Shown here in pieces: positions 43,094 through 52,547 of a DNA stretch of 64,000 bases. The DNA is from Cryomorpha sp963741985 (GTDB lineage: Bacteria; Bacteroidota; Bacteroidia; Flavobacteriales_D; Cryomorphaceae). Location: assembly GCA_963741985.1 (NCBI GenBank), contig CAVUKD010000001.1:620001-684000 (forward strand), written 5' to 3'. Positions within the stretch are counted from its first letter, which is position 1; every line of letters starts with the position of its first letter. Both the position numbers and the translations under genes were made by a program. The notes beneath the pieces were generated by a model, which saw nothing but the letters and a program-made list of their open reading frames with translations, did not search any database and was not told the origin of the DNA.

Positions 43094-46000
43094 CTTTGCT
43101 TTCCGTGGGTGACATTCACAAAATACATTCCCGTCCGTAAACCAGATATATCCAGTCTTTGTGGTTGCATGTCTTTAAAGTCCTTTTTAATCGTTTTTAA
43201 ATGATGACCTTGTGCATCGCAAACCTGAATGATCAAATTTTCCCAATCACCATCGGTACGTAGATAAATCTGGCTTCCCAATTTGATTGGATTTGGGAAA
43301 ATGAACATATTCAATTTCAACATATCCGGATCATTAAAGGCAATCTCGCAAACCTTACCCCATACAGTCCATTCTCCATCAATATAGGCTCTCGCTTGAG
43401 CCGTATAACTGTGGTTTGGAACTATTCCCGGTATACTTATTACTGGGAATGCCGGAAGGCTGTTTTGAACTGCGATTTCATTTCCTTCTCCGCTATCGCT
43501 AATTCTGAGTTCATATACGGACGCATTTTCAATTGGTTGCACAATTAGCTGATCATATACGATATCTATTTGAAAATTTTCACACCATACATCTGTAAGT
43601 GCCGTCGTCAGTACAACTGGCGCAATTTGAATAGCACATATTTCGCCATACTCACCCCAAATATTTCTATATTTGCCACGTATTGCTACCAAGTATTCTG
43701 TATTCGTTTGGAGCGTCGCAACATCTGCTAGTGGACAAGTAATCGCACCACCAGAATAGTAGTAATAGCGCTCGCCGGTAACTGCGTCTTCAAATCGGAA
43801 TTCGTAGTCGGTACTTCCCTGAATTCCCGTATTACTAATTACATCGCTCATTGAGAGTGTCATGTTTCCGCAATCGATAGCCGTAAGTTTAGCCGTTCCG
43901 ATAGTAAAACTCACCTGACATTCCGGCCCGAAGTCACTTGGTATTGTTGGATTCAGACCTTTCACACGAACACCATAAACTAAACCGGGAATTATTCCTG
44001 GAATGTCATTTGGCATGAAGACTGGTGCAGAAGTGTTAAACTCTATTAAATTGTTCAAGTCCTGAAGATCCCGTACGATCCAGGAATAGCTAATGGCATT
44101 TGGCACCGTTTCGCAAGCTGCATTTCCAAAGAATCCTATACTACCTTGAGCGCAAATTGAAGGAACAAGATTTGTCATTGTTAAACTGTCGCAGTTTTCC
44201 TGTCCGACGGTAAAACTAAAATCTGAATTACAGCTATGTGCATCACTTACCGATACATCATATGTCCCGGCAGCGAGTGAGCTAAGAACCGGGTCCCACA
44301 CGACTTCATTATTTACCGTAAGGTTATAAGGCGCTGTACCTCCAGCAATAATAAGCTCTGCTGAACCGGTATTTCCATTCTCACAACCATCGTTTACAAT
44401 ATTATTTACGGAGATTTCGATTGCATCCGGCTCGCCTAATATTACTTCCAAAAATGCAGTACAACCATCTTCCAGAAGCGTTACAGAATACGTTCCCGCT
44501 GTAAGATTTGAAATGCTTTCCGTACTTGCTCCGGTATTCCATATTAAGGTATAATTTCCCGAAAGGCTAGTCGCCTCAACACTAATTGAGCCGTCATTTC
44601 CTCCGTGACATGAAGGCTCTGAGCTCGCTGATAGCGTCAAACCAAGTCCTTCGCATGGGACACAATCATTTGAAGGATCGCTATCACAGGTGCCACACTC
44701 ATCATAATACGCGTCCCCCCCCCATACACCGGCACAATCTTGTGTACAATCGTTCGCAGGATTTACATCACAGACTCCGCAATTGTCCATCACAGCTGAG
44801 CCTCCCCAAACTCCGGCGCAATCTTGTACACAGTCATTTGATGCGTCGCTGTCACAAACTCCACAATTATCCATTATTGCAGTACCACCCCAAACTCCGA
44901 GACAATCCTGAATACAATCATTTGTTGGGTCGCTGTCGCAAACACCGCAATTGTCCATTACAGCTGTTCCACCCCAATCTCCGAGGCAATCCTGTTGGCA
45001 ATCATTCAATGTATTCGCATCACAGACTCCGCAATTGTCCATCGCAGCTGAGCCACCCCAAACACCGGCACAATCTTGTACACAGTCATTTGATGCGTTG
45101 CTGTCACAAACTCCACAATTATCCATTACTGCAGTACCACCCCAAACTCCGAGACAATCTTGAGTACAATCATTTGTTGGGTCGCTGTCGCAAACACCGC
45201 AATTGTCCATTACAGCTGTTCCGCCCAATACTCCTAAACAATCCACCGCACAATCATTGGAAGGATCGGCATCGCAGACTCCACAATTGTCCATTATTGC
45301 AGATCCACCCCAAACTCCGAGGCAATCTTGAGTACAATCATTCGATGGGTTGCTATCGCAAACGCCACAATTATCCATTACTCCTGTTCCTCCCCACACT
45401 CCGAGGCAATCTTGAGTACAATCATTTGATGGGTTGCTGTCGCAAACACCACAATTATCCATTACTGCAGTTCCACCCCATACTCCGAGGCAATCTTGCG
45501 TACAATCATTTGATGGGTTGCTGTCGCAAACGCCACAATTATCCATTACTGCAGTTCCACCCCATACTCCGAGGCAATCTTGCGTACAATCATTTGATGG
45601 GTTGCTGTCGCAAACACCACAATTATCCATTACTGCAGTTCCACCCCAAACTCCGGCGCAATCCTGTGTACAATCATTCGATGGGTTGCTATCGCAAACG
45701 CCACAATTATCCATTACTGCAGATCCACCCCATACCCCGAGACAGTCTTGCTCACAATCATTTCCCGCATTGCTATCACACGTACCACAATTATCCATTA
45801 CTGCAGATCCACCCCATACCCCGAGACAGTCTTGCTCACAATCATTTCCCGCATTGCTATCACACGTACCACAATTATCAAGATACGCAGTGCCATTCAT
45901 CACCCCTAAACAGTCGTAACAACTATTCCAGCTTCCACCGTTTGAATCATCACAATCATCCCCCAACGCCACATAACCTGCCGGTTGCGCACACGCTGAA

Positions 46001-48018
46001 GTAGTATTTGAAGGATCTCCGTGTCCGTCGCCATCTGTATCTGCGTACCAGGTTTGACCTGCGTCTACAGTGATATATCCTGATTTCAATTCCACATCCT
46101 GTCCATACTGATTGGTTGCCGACAGGCGTACATTATACGTACCCGGGGTGCTGTAAGTAATTGTTCCCGGATTCGCTCCTGAAGCAGTGAACGGGGTTCC
46201 CCCAAAAAATTTCCAGCTAAATGAATCAACGTCACCTGAAGTGAGATTGTTAAAAGTAGTGCTTCCGCCTTCGCAAATATTGACATTGGCTGCCGAAAAG
46301 TCGGCAACAGGTGGGCTACCACCTGCGTTCACACAAAAATTCGTTACATCCTGATTTCCAAAACTTGCTCCGCTTGCCAAAATGGCATTGTTTTCATCAC
46401 GCAGTTCGTACGATCCATTACCGGTAGCACAGCAAATTCCGTTTCCACCTGCATCGAATATCACGAGATCGTAGCATCCATTATCCACGCAGAATACCTC
46501 CGTTTCGACACTTCCGCTTTGAAAATTAGCATATGGACCACCGGAAGCCAGTGTCTCATTGGCACCATTGCGTAAGAGCCAAGAAGTCTGTCCTCCAAGG
46601 ATATCAAGAGTAATGTTCAGCGTAAGGGTATGTCCGTTTTGGACTGCATTATAATCTATTGAAAAACTATCATTTCCCGGAGCAGCATCTGCACCCCCGT
46701 TTGGATTACTCGTTTTTGCTTCGAGTGTCCTTTGTCCCCAACCGCCATCATATAATGGCATGGTAACATAAACCGATTGTCCCGGACCGAGTAGACCAGT
46801 CCAATTATAGCTTTGCCATGCACCGGCCGTACGATATTGGATCACTGCAGTAGCCAAATTCACAGATCCTTCATTCGAAATCTGCACTTTGGGTTGGATC
46901 ATATTCGTACACGTGTTACCTGTAGGTTCACTAATATCCGCAATGGCAGCATTTGCCAAAACCTGGGTAATAGGCTGACATGAATTTGCGTTAATCAGAT
47001 TGCTTCGAAGGTTTTGAATGGCGGTACGCATCCGTGTTTTCTGGCCTTCGGTAAACATGTTTTTACACGTCTGGCTCGTATAGTCCATATAATTCTCTAC
47101 TTGTTGTGTTCCGCCACAAGCAGGATTATTACAATTCGAATTCAATGTAGTGGGTGGGGTATCACATACCCGGTCTCCCTGAAATACACAATTCGTTTCG
47201 ACTGCGCAGCTTCCACCCTGAAAAGTATGGTATAAACCAAAAGCATGACCCATCTCGTGGGTAAGCGTACGGTTCATATTCGTATACGACTTGAGATTAC
47301 CTTCGGTACCAAAAGTGTTGTAGAGCAAAACCACGCCATCAACTTGCGAAGTAGTGGGAAAATAGGCATACCCCTGTATTCCGGAGCCTCCATTATTATT
47401 CTCAATTTCTGTAACTACCCAAATATTGTAGTACTGTTGGTTTGGCCAGCGTGAAAGATTTTTCACTGTGAGTTCATTCGCACCTTGACCATTACCGGCA
47501 GTGATTCCTTCCGTACAATAGAGGGGCACACTGCATCCGTTGGTGCGCGTTATTCCCGTACTTGGATTTCCGGAAGGGTCGCGCTGCGCAAGACAAAATT
47601 CAACTCCGATATCAGCTCCGGCGCCATCTCCGTTCGTACCAGTCATTTTTCTAAAATCCTGATTCAGTCCATTGATAGCACTGTATATCTGCTCATCAGA
47701 AATATTGGATCCCGTACCATATGCATCGCCATCGTGGATGATGTGCACCACAACCGGAACGGTGAAAATTTCATCTGTTTTGGGGATCATCCCGTTATTG
47801 TATTGACGTACAAGATCGTCAAGCATTTCTTCCTGAGCCTCTTGCTCTGCGGCGAATGCAGGATTTTCTGCCATTCTCCGCTCGCGTATCTCATTCTGTG
47901 CACACTGCTCATATTGCAGTGTATTCTTGTTTCCGTAGATTGATGGAGTGGTCTCCTGTGCGAACAGAGTAGAAATTCCAAAAAATAATAGTATTGTTCC
48001 GTATATCCTTGCAGTCAT
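43066..48018 (-). CDS. Giant secreted M43 metalloprotease with 15 Cys-rich repeats and T9SS type A domain
   Basis: A 1650-residue protein. Signal peptide about 1-20 (STLFAQ). The M43 (pappalysin-like) protease has the zinc motif H254-EMG-H258-AFGLY-H264 and a Met-turn region VENYMDYTSQTC. A beta-sandwich region and a PKD domain follow (ADFSAANVNICEGGSTTF, about 570-660), then a metal-binding DTDGDGHGDPSNTTSAC/GDDCDD stretch. Residues 704-1122 are fifteen tandem 28-residue repeats (LGVWGGTAVMDNCGVCDSNP, then SNDCTQDC), each with four Cys and several Asp. A SprB-type repeat (SCHGGNDGSISVEAT), further Fn3/Ig-like domains and a type A sorting domain (FIFPNPIKLGSQIYL to KFIVQ) complete it. Probably a calcium-stiffened surface stalk bearing a protease. 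Confidence 0.87.
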   Translation of the reverse strand: MTARIYGTILLFFGISTLFAQETTPSIYGNKNTLQYEQCAQNEIRERRMAENPAFAAEQEAQEEMLDDLVRQYNNGMIPKTDEIFTVPVVVHIIHDGDAYGTGSNISDEQIYSAINGLNQDFRKMTGTNGDGAGADIGVEFCLAQRDPSGNPSTGITRTNGCSVPLYCTEGITAGNGQGANELTVKNLSRWPNQQYYNIWVVTEIENNNGGSGIQGYAYFPTTSQVDGVVLLYNTFGTEGNLKSYTNMNRTLTHEMGHAFGLYHTFQGGSCAVETNCVFQGDRVCDTPPTTLNSNCNNPACGGTQQVENYMDYTSQTCKNMFTEGQKTRMRTAIQNLRSNLINANSCQPITQVLANAAIADISEPTGNTCTNMIQPKVQISNEGSVNLATAVIQYRTAGAWQSYNWTGLLGPGQSVYVTMPLYDGGWGQRTLEAKTSNPNGGADAAPGNDSFSIDYNAVQNGHTLTLNITLDILGGQTSWLLRNGANETLASGGPYANFQSGSVETEVFCVDNGCYDLVIFDAGGNGICCATGNGSYELRDENNAILASGASFGNQDVTNFCVNAGGSPPVADFSAANVNICEGGSTTFNNLTSGDVDSFSWKFFGGTPFTASGANPGTITYSTPGTYNVRLSATNQYGQDVELKSGYITVDAGQTWYADTDGDGHGDPSNTTSACAQPAGYVALGDDCDDSNGGSWNSCYDCLGVMNGTAYLDNCGTCDSNAGNDCEQDCLGVWGGSAVMDNCGTCDSNAGNDCEQDCLGVWGGSAVMDNCGVCDSNPSNDCTQDCAGVWGGTAVMDNCGVCDSNPSNDCTQDCLGVWGGTAVMDNCGVCDSNPSNDCTQDCLGVWGGTAVMDNCGVCDSNPSNDCTQDCLGVWGGTGVMDNCGVCDSNPSNDCTQDCLGVWGGSAIMDNCGVCDADPSNDCAVDCLGVLGGTAVMDNCGVCDSDPTNDCTQDCLGVWGGTAVMDNCGVCDSNASNDCVQDCAGVWGGSAAMDNCGVCDANTLNDCQQDCLGDWGGTAVMDNCGVCDSDPTNDCIQDCLGVWGGTAIMDNCGVCDSDASNDCVQDCAGVWGGSAVMDNCGVCDVNPANDCTQDCAGVWGGDAYYDECGTCDSDPSNDCVPCEGLGLTLSASSEPSCHGGNDGSISVEATSLSGNYTLIWNTGASTESISNLTAGTYSVTLLEDGCTAFLEVILGEPDAIEISVNNIVNDGCENGNTGSAELIIAGGTAPYNLTVNNEVVWDPVLSSLAAGTYDVSVSDAHSCNSDFSFTVGQENCDSLTMTNLVPSICAQGSIGFFGNAACETVPNAISYSWIVRDLQDLNNLIEFNTSAPVFMPNDIPGIIPGLVYGVRVKGLNPTIPSDFGPECQVSFTIGTAKLTAIDCGNMTLSMSDVISNTGIQGSTDYEFRFEDAVTGERYYYYSGGAITCPLADVATLQTNTEYLVAIRGKYRNIWGEYGEICAIQIAPVVLTTALTDVWCENFQIDIVYDQLIVQPIENASVYELRISDSGEGNEIAVQNSLPAFPVISIPGIVPNHSYTAQARAYIDGEWTVWGKVCEIAFNDPDMLKLNMFIFPNPIKLGSQIYLRTDGDWENLIIQVCDAQGHHLKTIKKDFKDMQPQRLDISGLRTGMYFVNVTHGKQSLSKKFIVQ
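44653..45909 (-). repeat. 84-bp tandem repeat array (15 units) inside the M43 gene
   Basis: Fifteen in-frame units of 84 bp code the repeat block of the protease. Several neighbouring units in the 5' half of the array are almost identical, showing recent duplication; outer units (first, eighth, eleventh, fifteenth) are more diverged. Such an array is prone to copy-number change and assembly error. Confidence 0.92.
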
Positions 48019-48389
48019 GAATCAGTTTCATAAATTCCTGCATGTTTACTCTTTCAACTGTTTATTGGTTACGAGAATTTGACAAAAACCAATTTTTTAG
48101 CTACGAACACCAAGTCTTAATAGGCTGAAAAGCGAAATGAATGGTTTGATGGTAGGTAAGGGTATGTGGATCCATATTTGGCTGTACTATTTAAGGGGTT
48201 CGACCTTTAACAACGATATAGATTTGGTGCAAAGTGAATAGAAGAATTGTCGAAGACCCTTCACATCAGACCATCGTTTTAATACTCGTTTGACGATTTG
48301 AAATATCAACAACAATTAGCGGCCAAGCGGTTCGCTGCAGATTCCCTATATCTCTATATAATTCTTCCTTCAATGCCGTGGTTGTTTTC

Positions 48390-48417
48390 TTTGTAGCTAT
48401 GTAGTTAACTATATTTG
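48390..48417 (+). promoter_or_regulatory. Distal promoter of the transaldolase gene
   Basis: TTTG (48390-48393), 16 nt, TATATTTG (48410-48417): both boxes perfect. It predicts a leader of about 100 nt. Confidence 0.65.
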
Positions 48418-48492
48418 TGGTTGAAAATAAATCCCAGTGGCACTCGGTCTTTGAGAGTTCGGAAATGGGACAAAGGACTCAATCCAAATTCC

Positions 48493-48500
48493 TACCTTTG
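48493..48500 (+). promoter_or_regulatory. Proximal -7 element (TACCTTTG) of the transaldolase gene
   Basis: A second perfect TAnnTTTG box 25 nt before the ATG at 48526. No -33 box is seen, so it is weaker evidence than the distal promoter. Confidence 0.5.
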
Positions 48501-48525
48501 GCAACACCAAAAAAAAAACCATTCC

Positions 48526-49191
48526 ATGAAATTCTTTATCGACACAGCAAACCTTGACCAAATCCGCGAAGCGGGCGATTTTGGCGTCTTAGATGGCGTT
48601 ACTACAAATCCTTCTCTAATGGCCAAAGAAGGTATTAGCGGAGACGCTAATGTTATACAGCATTATCTCGATATTTGTGAAATTGTAGATGGTCCGGTGA
48701 GTGCAGAAGTTATTTCCACTGATTTTGATGGAATGGTTTCCGAAGGTGAAAAACTCGCTGCCCTCCACAAAAATATTGTTGTAAAAGTGCCGATGATCAA
48801 AGATGGTATTAAGGCGCTCCGTTACTTCAGCGATAAAGGAATCAAAACCAATTGCACGCTTGTATTTTCTGCCGGTCAGGCGTTGCTTGCTGCAAAAGCT
48901 GGGGCAACTTATGTGTCGCCATTTATTGGGCGATTGGATGATATCTCTACCGACGGGCTGTCGCTCATTGCTCAAATCCGGTTGATTTATGACAACTACG
49001 GATTTCAAACCGAAATCTTGGCCGCCTCTGTTCGACACACCATGCATATCGTGCAATGCGCTGAGCTCGGAGCCGATGTAATGACCGGTCCGTTGAGTGC
49101 AATTCTTGGCCTACTCAAACATCCGCTTACCGACAGTGGTCTTGCTCAATTTTTAGCCGATCATAAAAAGGCGTCGATGGTCAATCAATAA
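48526..49191 (+). CDS. Transaldolase / fructose-6-phosphate aldolase-like protein
   Basis: A 221-residue TIM-barrel protein from MKFFIDTANLDQI at 48526 (usual length for the short transaldolase family about 215-220). Motifs: VLDGVTTNPSLMAKEG, IVVKVPMIKDGIKAL (Schiff-base Lys in VKVP), TNCTLVFSAGQALLAAKAGA, YVSPFIGRLDD, TEILAASVRHTMHI, MTGPLSAI. It transfers dihydroxyacetone units in the non-oxidative pentose phosphate pathway, or cleaves fructose 6-phosphate; sequence alone does not settle which. Stands alone. Confidence 0.92.
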   Translation: MKFFIDTANLDQIREAGDFGVLDGVTTNPSLMAKEGISGDANVIQHYLDICEIVDGPVSAEVISTDFDGMVSEGEKLAALHKNIVVKVPMIKDGIKALRYFSDKGIKTNCTLVFSAGQALLAAKAGATYVSPFIGRLDDISTDGLSLIAQIRLIYDNYGFQTEILAASVRHTMHIVQCAELGADVMTGPLSAILGLLKHPLTDSGLAQFLADHKKASMVNQ

Positions 49192-49321
49192 TTTATATTA
49201 GCTTAGCTTATTCTGAAATTTAAAAATTTCTCAGATAATTTTTTTTTTCCCTTTTCAGTAAAAAGTTATAATCGGATTTAGCAGATCGGAATTACTTTGA
49301 ACCCAAAAAACCAATTCTACC

Positions 49322-49933
49322 ATGATCTTAAACATACACCCTAATAACCCCGACGAGAAGCGTATGCAGCAAGTAGTCGATGTGCTCAAAGGCGGCGGCG
49401 TAATCATCTACCCTACCGATTCAGTATACAGCATCGGTTGCGACCTCAATAATGTGAAAGCCGTGGCACGGGTAGCGCAAATAAAAGGGGAGAAAGCCGA
49501 CAAAGCCAATTTCTCCATAATCTGTCATGACTTGAGCCATATCGCCGAATATGCTCGGGTTGATACACCCGATTACAAGCTCATGAAGAAGAATCTTCCG
49601 GGGCCATTTACTTTTATTTTAAATGGAACAAGTGCCCTGCCGAAGATTTTTAAAACAAAGAAAAAAGAAGTAGGTATTCGCGTTCCCGATAATAATATTG
49701 CTCGCGGATTGGTAGAAATGCTTGGCAACCCATTGGCGTCAACATCGGTACATGATGATGATGAAGTCATCGAATATACTACTGACCCTGAATTGATTCA
49801 CGAAAAATACAATCATCTCGTCGATCTTGTGATCAACGGTGGTTTTGGAAATAACGAAGCTTCAACAGTGGTCGATCTAACTTCCGGCACCCCGGAAATC
49901 GTGAGGGAAGGATTGAAATCACTTATACTGTAG
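49322..49933 (+). CDS. Sua5/YciO/YrdC family protein (threonylcarbamoyl-AMP synthase-like)
   Basis: A 203-residue protein with the YrdC fold: GGGVIIYPTDSVYSIGCDLN, VAQIKGEKADKANFSIICHD, LPGPFTFILNGTSALPK, KEVGIRVPDNNIARGLVEML, NPLASTSVHDDDEV. The KxR-SxN residues of true TsaC/Sua5 (usually K-R-P then S) are partly replaced (KADKANFSI), pointing to the YciO branch. The expected role is formation of L-threonylcarbamoyladenylate for tRNA t6A or a related RNA-binding role. Confidence 0.85.
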   Translation: MILNIHPNNPDEKRMQQVVDVLKGGGVIIYPTDSVYSIGCDLNNVKAVARVAQIKGEKADKANFSIICHDLSHIAEYARVDTPDYKLMKKNLPGPFTFILNGTSALPKIFKTKKKEVGIRVPDNNIARGLVEMLGNPLASTSVHDDDEVIEYTTDPELIHEKYNHLVDLVINGGFGNNEASTVVDLTSGTPEIVREGLKSLIL

Positions 49934-50011
49934 TTGATATATGATTGAGAAATAGCGCGTAAGATTTAAAATCATTTGGGTCTTTGTTCTTTCAGTCAAT
50001 TCAGCAAACCT

Positions 50012-50959
50012 GTGCAACTTACCACCGAAATACCGTTTAGCCCAATATCCTCAACAATAGGTTATACCAGCCGATGCGTATTTTCGGGGAGCTGCTTTTC
50101 GTCTAATATTGGTGAGTGGCTGCAAGATTTAAAGTTTGATGTAGCCATTAATCTTTGCGGTATAAGTTACAACCCTATCAGCTTGGCAAGGCATATCCGG
50201 CTTGCCCTTTCGGGAAAAGGAGTTGCTGAATCCGAATTGCAGCAAAGTCGTGATCAATTTGTACATCCTGACTTTCACAGCATTTTTAATGCCCAAAATT
50301 CTCATGAAGCATTAACAAAAATAAATCAAGGACTCAAGGAGTACTGCCAAGCCTTGCGTCAAGCCGACTTCCTCTTTGTAACCTTCGGAACGGCCATCGG
50401 TTTCGAATCGATGAAAACCAGCAGGATTGTAAATAATTGTCATCACCTTCCATCAAGCGATTTCACACAGCGCATGATGAGTGATAGAGAAGTTTTTGAG
50501 GCCATGGAGGAAGCAGTCGATCTTTTGCATTCTCAAAATCCGGAAGTGTATATTGTCTTTACCGTATCTCCTATACGTCATTTGCGTCAAGGAGGAATTG
50601 TCAATATGCGCTCAAAGGCACGACTAATAAGGCTTTGCGAGAATCTTGAAAATCGATTTTCACAAAGTGTTTATCTTCCTGTTTATGAATATGTGATGGA
50701 CGAATTGCGCGACTATCGATATTACCGACAAGATGATCTGATTCATCTCAACGACCTTGGAATCGGACTCATTCGCGAAAAAGTAAAAGAGGCGGCCATA
50801 TCGCCTGATGCATATCCATTAATGCATAGAATTGAAAAATGGAATGCAATGAAGGGGCACAAGGTTCAAAACGTCGAAAGTGAAGCGAACCGAAAATTCG
50901 AAGGGAAACTCGCCAAAGAAACGCTGGAGATCAAGGCCTTACTTCCCAATAGGTTTTAA
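50012..50959 (+). CDS. GSCFA domain protein
   Basis: A 315-residue protein read from GTG 50012 (QLTTEIPFSPISSTIGY), which matches the usual start of the family; the frame is open from a TTG at 49976 but those residues are unlike the family. No ATG fits. The family signature is GSCFSSNIGEWL (usually GSCFA), then LCGISYNPISLARHIRLAL, DFLFVTFGTAIGFE, VYIVFTVSPIRHLRQG and the end IHLNDLGIGLIREK. It resembles SGNH-type hydrolases but no substrate is known. It converges with the epimerase gene 5 bp away. Confidence 0.85.
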   Translation: MQLTTEIPFSPISSTIGYTSRCVFSGSCFSSNIGEWLQDLKFDVAINLCGISYNPISLARHIRLALSGKGVAESELQQSRDQFVHPDFHSIFNAQNSHEALTKINQGLKEYCQALRQADFLFVTFGTAIGFESMKTSRIVNNCHHLPSSDFTQRMMSDREVFEAMEEAVDLLHSQNPEVYIVFTVSPIRHLRQGGIVNMRSKARLIRLCENLENRFSQSVYLPVYEYVMDELRDYRYYRQDDLIHLNDLGIGLIREKVKEAAISPDAYPLMHRIEKWNAMKGHKVQNVESEANRKFEGKLAKETLEIKALLPNRF

Positions 50960-50964
50960 TCACT

Positions 50965-51771
50965 TCAAATCATTTTGAACGGGCTACGAAAATGGATTTT
51001 ACTGGCCTTTTCGGTTTGATCACTTAAAATCATTTTCCCCTCAGATTTATCATCCCGGTCGAATTCCGGCAATGTAAGACCGGCCTTTTCGGCGGCATAG
51101 CGGTAATATTTTTCACGCGTCGGATGATCGGAAGATACCGCATGAAAAATCCTTCTACGCATTTCTGATTCAAGAACCACACGAGTAAGCTCTATCAAAT
51201 CATCGAGATAAACCAGATTTACCGGTTCATTTCTGCCGGGAATATTCGTTTTGCCCGCCAGATGTTTTGCCGGATGACGATCCTTTCCAATCAGGCCTCC
51301 GGGACGAATGATTACTGCACGATTGCTGAATTTTTCAATAAAAAAGTTTTCTGCAGCTAATAAAATCTCACCAGCCTTACGAGAAGGCATAGGCGGTGTG
51401 TCTTCATTTACTTCTGCCTGGCTGTCGCCAAAAACACCTGTTGACGAAATAAAAATCAGTTTATGAAAGGCATTATACTTAACGATTCCCTTAGCGATCT
51501 TATGCATTTGTGTTAAATACAAAGCCTCTCCATTTTCCACATTTCTTGGTGGAGGAATATTTACAACGAGCGCATCCACTTCGAAGAGTGGTTGCAAACG
51601 ATGATAATTCGGCTCCTGGTTCAAATCCAGAAAAAAAGTTTTGAACGGATAATGTCCATATTGCCCCGCCCCTTCCGCAGTCGATTTGGTACCGAATATC
51701 CGATGTTTTGAAGAAAGTGTTTTAGCAAGTTCTGTTCCGAACCAGCCGAGTCCTATTATTGCAATTTTCAT
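50965..51771 (-). CDS. NAD(P)-binding epimerase-like protein (YeeZ-like)
   Basis: A 268-residue protein with an N-terminal Rossmann motif MKIAIIGLGWFGTELAK (GxGxxG), VDALVVNIPPPRNVENGEAL, and extended-SDR-like LIFISSTGVFGDSQAEVNED, VIIRPGGLIGKDRHPAKHL and PVNLVYLDDLIELTRV. The Tyr of YxxxK is not in its usual place. It overlaps the ABC ATPase gene by 4 nt and so belongs to the iron-type importer operon; an action on the imported ligand would be inference. Substrate unknown. Confidence 0.75.
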   Translation of the reverse strand: MKIAIIGLGWFGTELAKTLSSKHRIFGTKSTAEGAGQYGHYPFKTFFLDLNQEPNYHRLQPLFEVDALVVNIPPPRNVENGEALYLTQMHKIAKGIVKYNAFHKLIFISSTGVFGDSQAEVNEDTPPMPSRKAGEILLAAENFFIEKFSNRAVIIRPGGLIGKDRHPAKHLAGKTNIPGRNEPVNLVYLDDLIELTRVVLESEMRRRIFHAVSSDHPTREKYYRYAAEKAGLTLPEFDRDDKSEGKMILSDQTEKASKIHFRSPFKMI

Positions 51772-52547
51772 TCGTTTGGATTAAAAATTAAGTTTCCGCT
51801 TTCGAAGAATACATCCGGCGTTTTGAGAAATCCACACATCAACTCGTGATTGGCAATCTCAGCCGGGGTTCCGACAGCATAATCTCCAGCTTCACCGAGG
51901 AGGACGATCCGGTCAGCCATTTTGAAAATAAGCGATAAATTATGAGAGCTGAGAAGAATAGTCTTCTGCTCTTCTTTTGCCAACTTCCGGATCAATTTCA
52001 AAAATTCGACACTGCTTGGTAAATCAAGATGTGTGGTTGGTTCATCGAGAATCATAATAGGTGCATTTTGCGCAAGCATTTTGGCAAGCATAGCTTTCCG
52101 AAACTCTCCATCGCTAAGTGTACCAAGTTGATTATTTGCAAAATGCTGCAATCCTACTTTTTCAAGCGAAGCGGCAATGAATTTGTGATCACCAGGTTTC
52201 AACTTTCCGAAAATCCCCAGATAGGGCTGTCTGCCAAGTGAAACCAGATCGTAAACTGTAAATCCATCAACACGCACATAATTGCTAAAAAGATTGGATA
52301 AATTGGTCGGACGTATCGGTATCGGTATTTCCGAAAGGTTGGTTTCATTCCAAAAAACGATACCTGTCGATGGTTTCTGCAATCCCGATAATACCCGCAG
52401 CAGGCTCGACTTTCCGGTTCCATTCGAACCGATACAGGCGATGACCTCTCCATTTGCAGCCTTCAGATTGAAATCTGTGAGAATTACCCTTTTCTCAGCT
52501 GTTGTACCGTATTCGATGGCAATATTTCGGGCTTCAATCAGGCTCAT
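51768..52547 (-). CDS. Iron/siderophore/cobalamin-type ABC importer ATPase (FecE/BtuD-like)
   Basis: A 259-residue protein: Walker A IGSNGTGKSSLLRV, Q-loop area DLVSLGRQPYLGIFG, signature TLSDGEFRKAML (LSDGE in place of LSGGQ), Walker B IMILDEPTTHLD and switch His in LLSSHNLSL. The FecE/FepC-type YLGIFG is retained. It energises import through the FecCD-type permease, whose gene overlaps by 4 nt. Confidence 0.9.
   Translation of the reverse strand: MSLIEARNIAIEYGTTAEKRVILTDFNLKAANGEVIACIGSNGTGKSSLLRVLSGLQKPSTGIVFWNETNLSEIPIPIRPTNLSNLFSNYVRVDGFTVYDLVSLGRQPYLGIFGKLKPGDHKFIAASLEKVGLQHFANNQLGTLSDGEFRKAMLAKMLAQNAPIMILDEPTTHLDLPSSVEFLKLIRKLAKEEQKTILLSSHNLSLIFKMADRIVLLGEAGDYAVGTPAEIANHELMCGFLKTPDVFFESGNLIFNPNE

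Larger units (their letters stand above)
48019..48525. other. Divergent intergenic region, M43 gene / transaldolase gene
   Basis: About 500 bp. It holds two promoter candidates for the transaldolase (48390-48417 and 48493-48500). For the M43 gene no clear promoter is seen. The frame open from 48415 is interrupted by promoter sequence and is not coding. Confidence 0.5.

Noticed and set aside
44653..45909. Regular 84-bp repeats as a possible CRISPR array
   Set aside because: No unique spacers; the units are in-frame and code a Cys-rich protein repeat.
44586..46004. A 472-codon open frame on the plus strand through the repeat region of the M43 gene
   Set aside because: It is antisense to the 84-bp coding repeats; the His/Arg/Pro-rich translation only mirrors the repeat codons and stops where the repeats stop.
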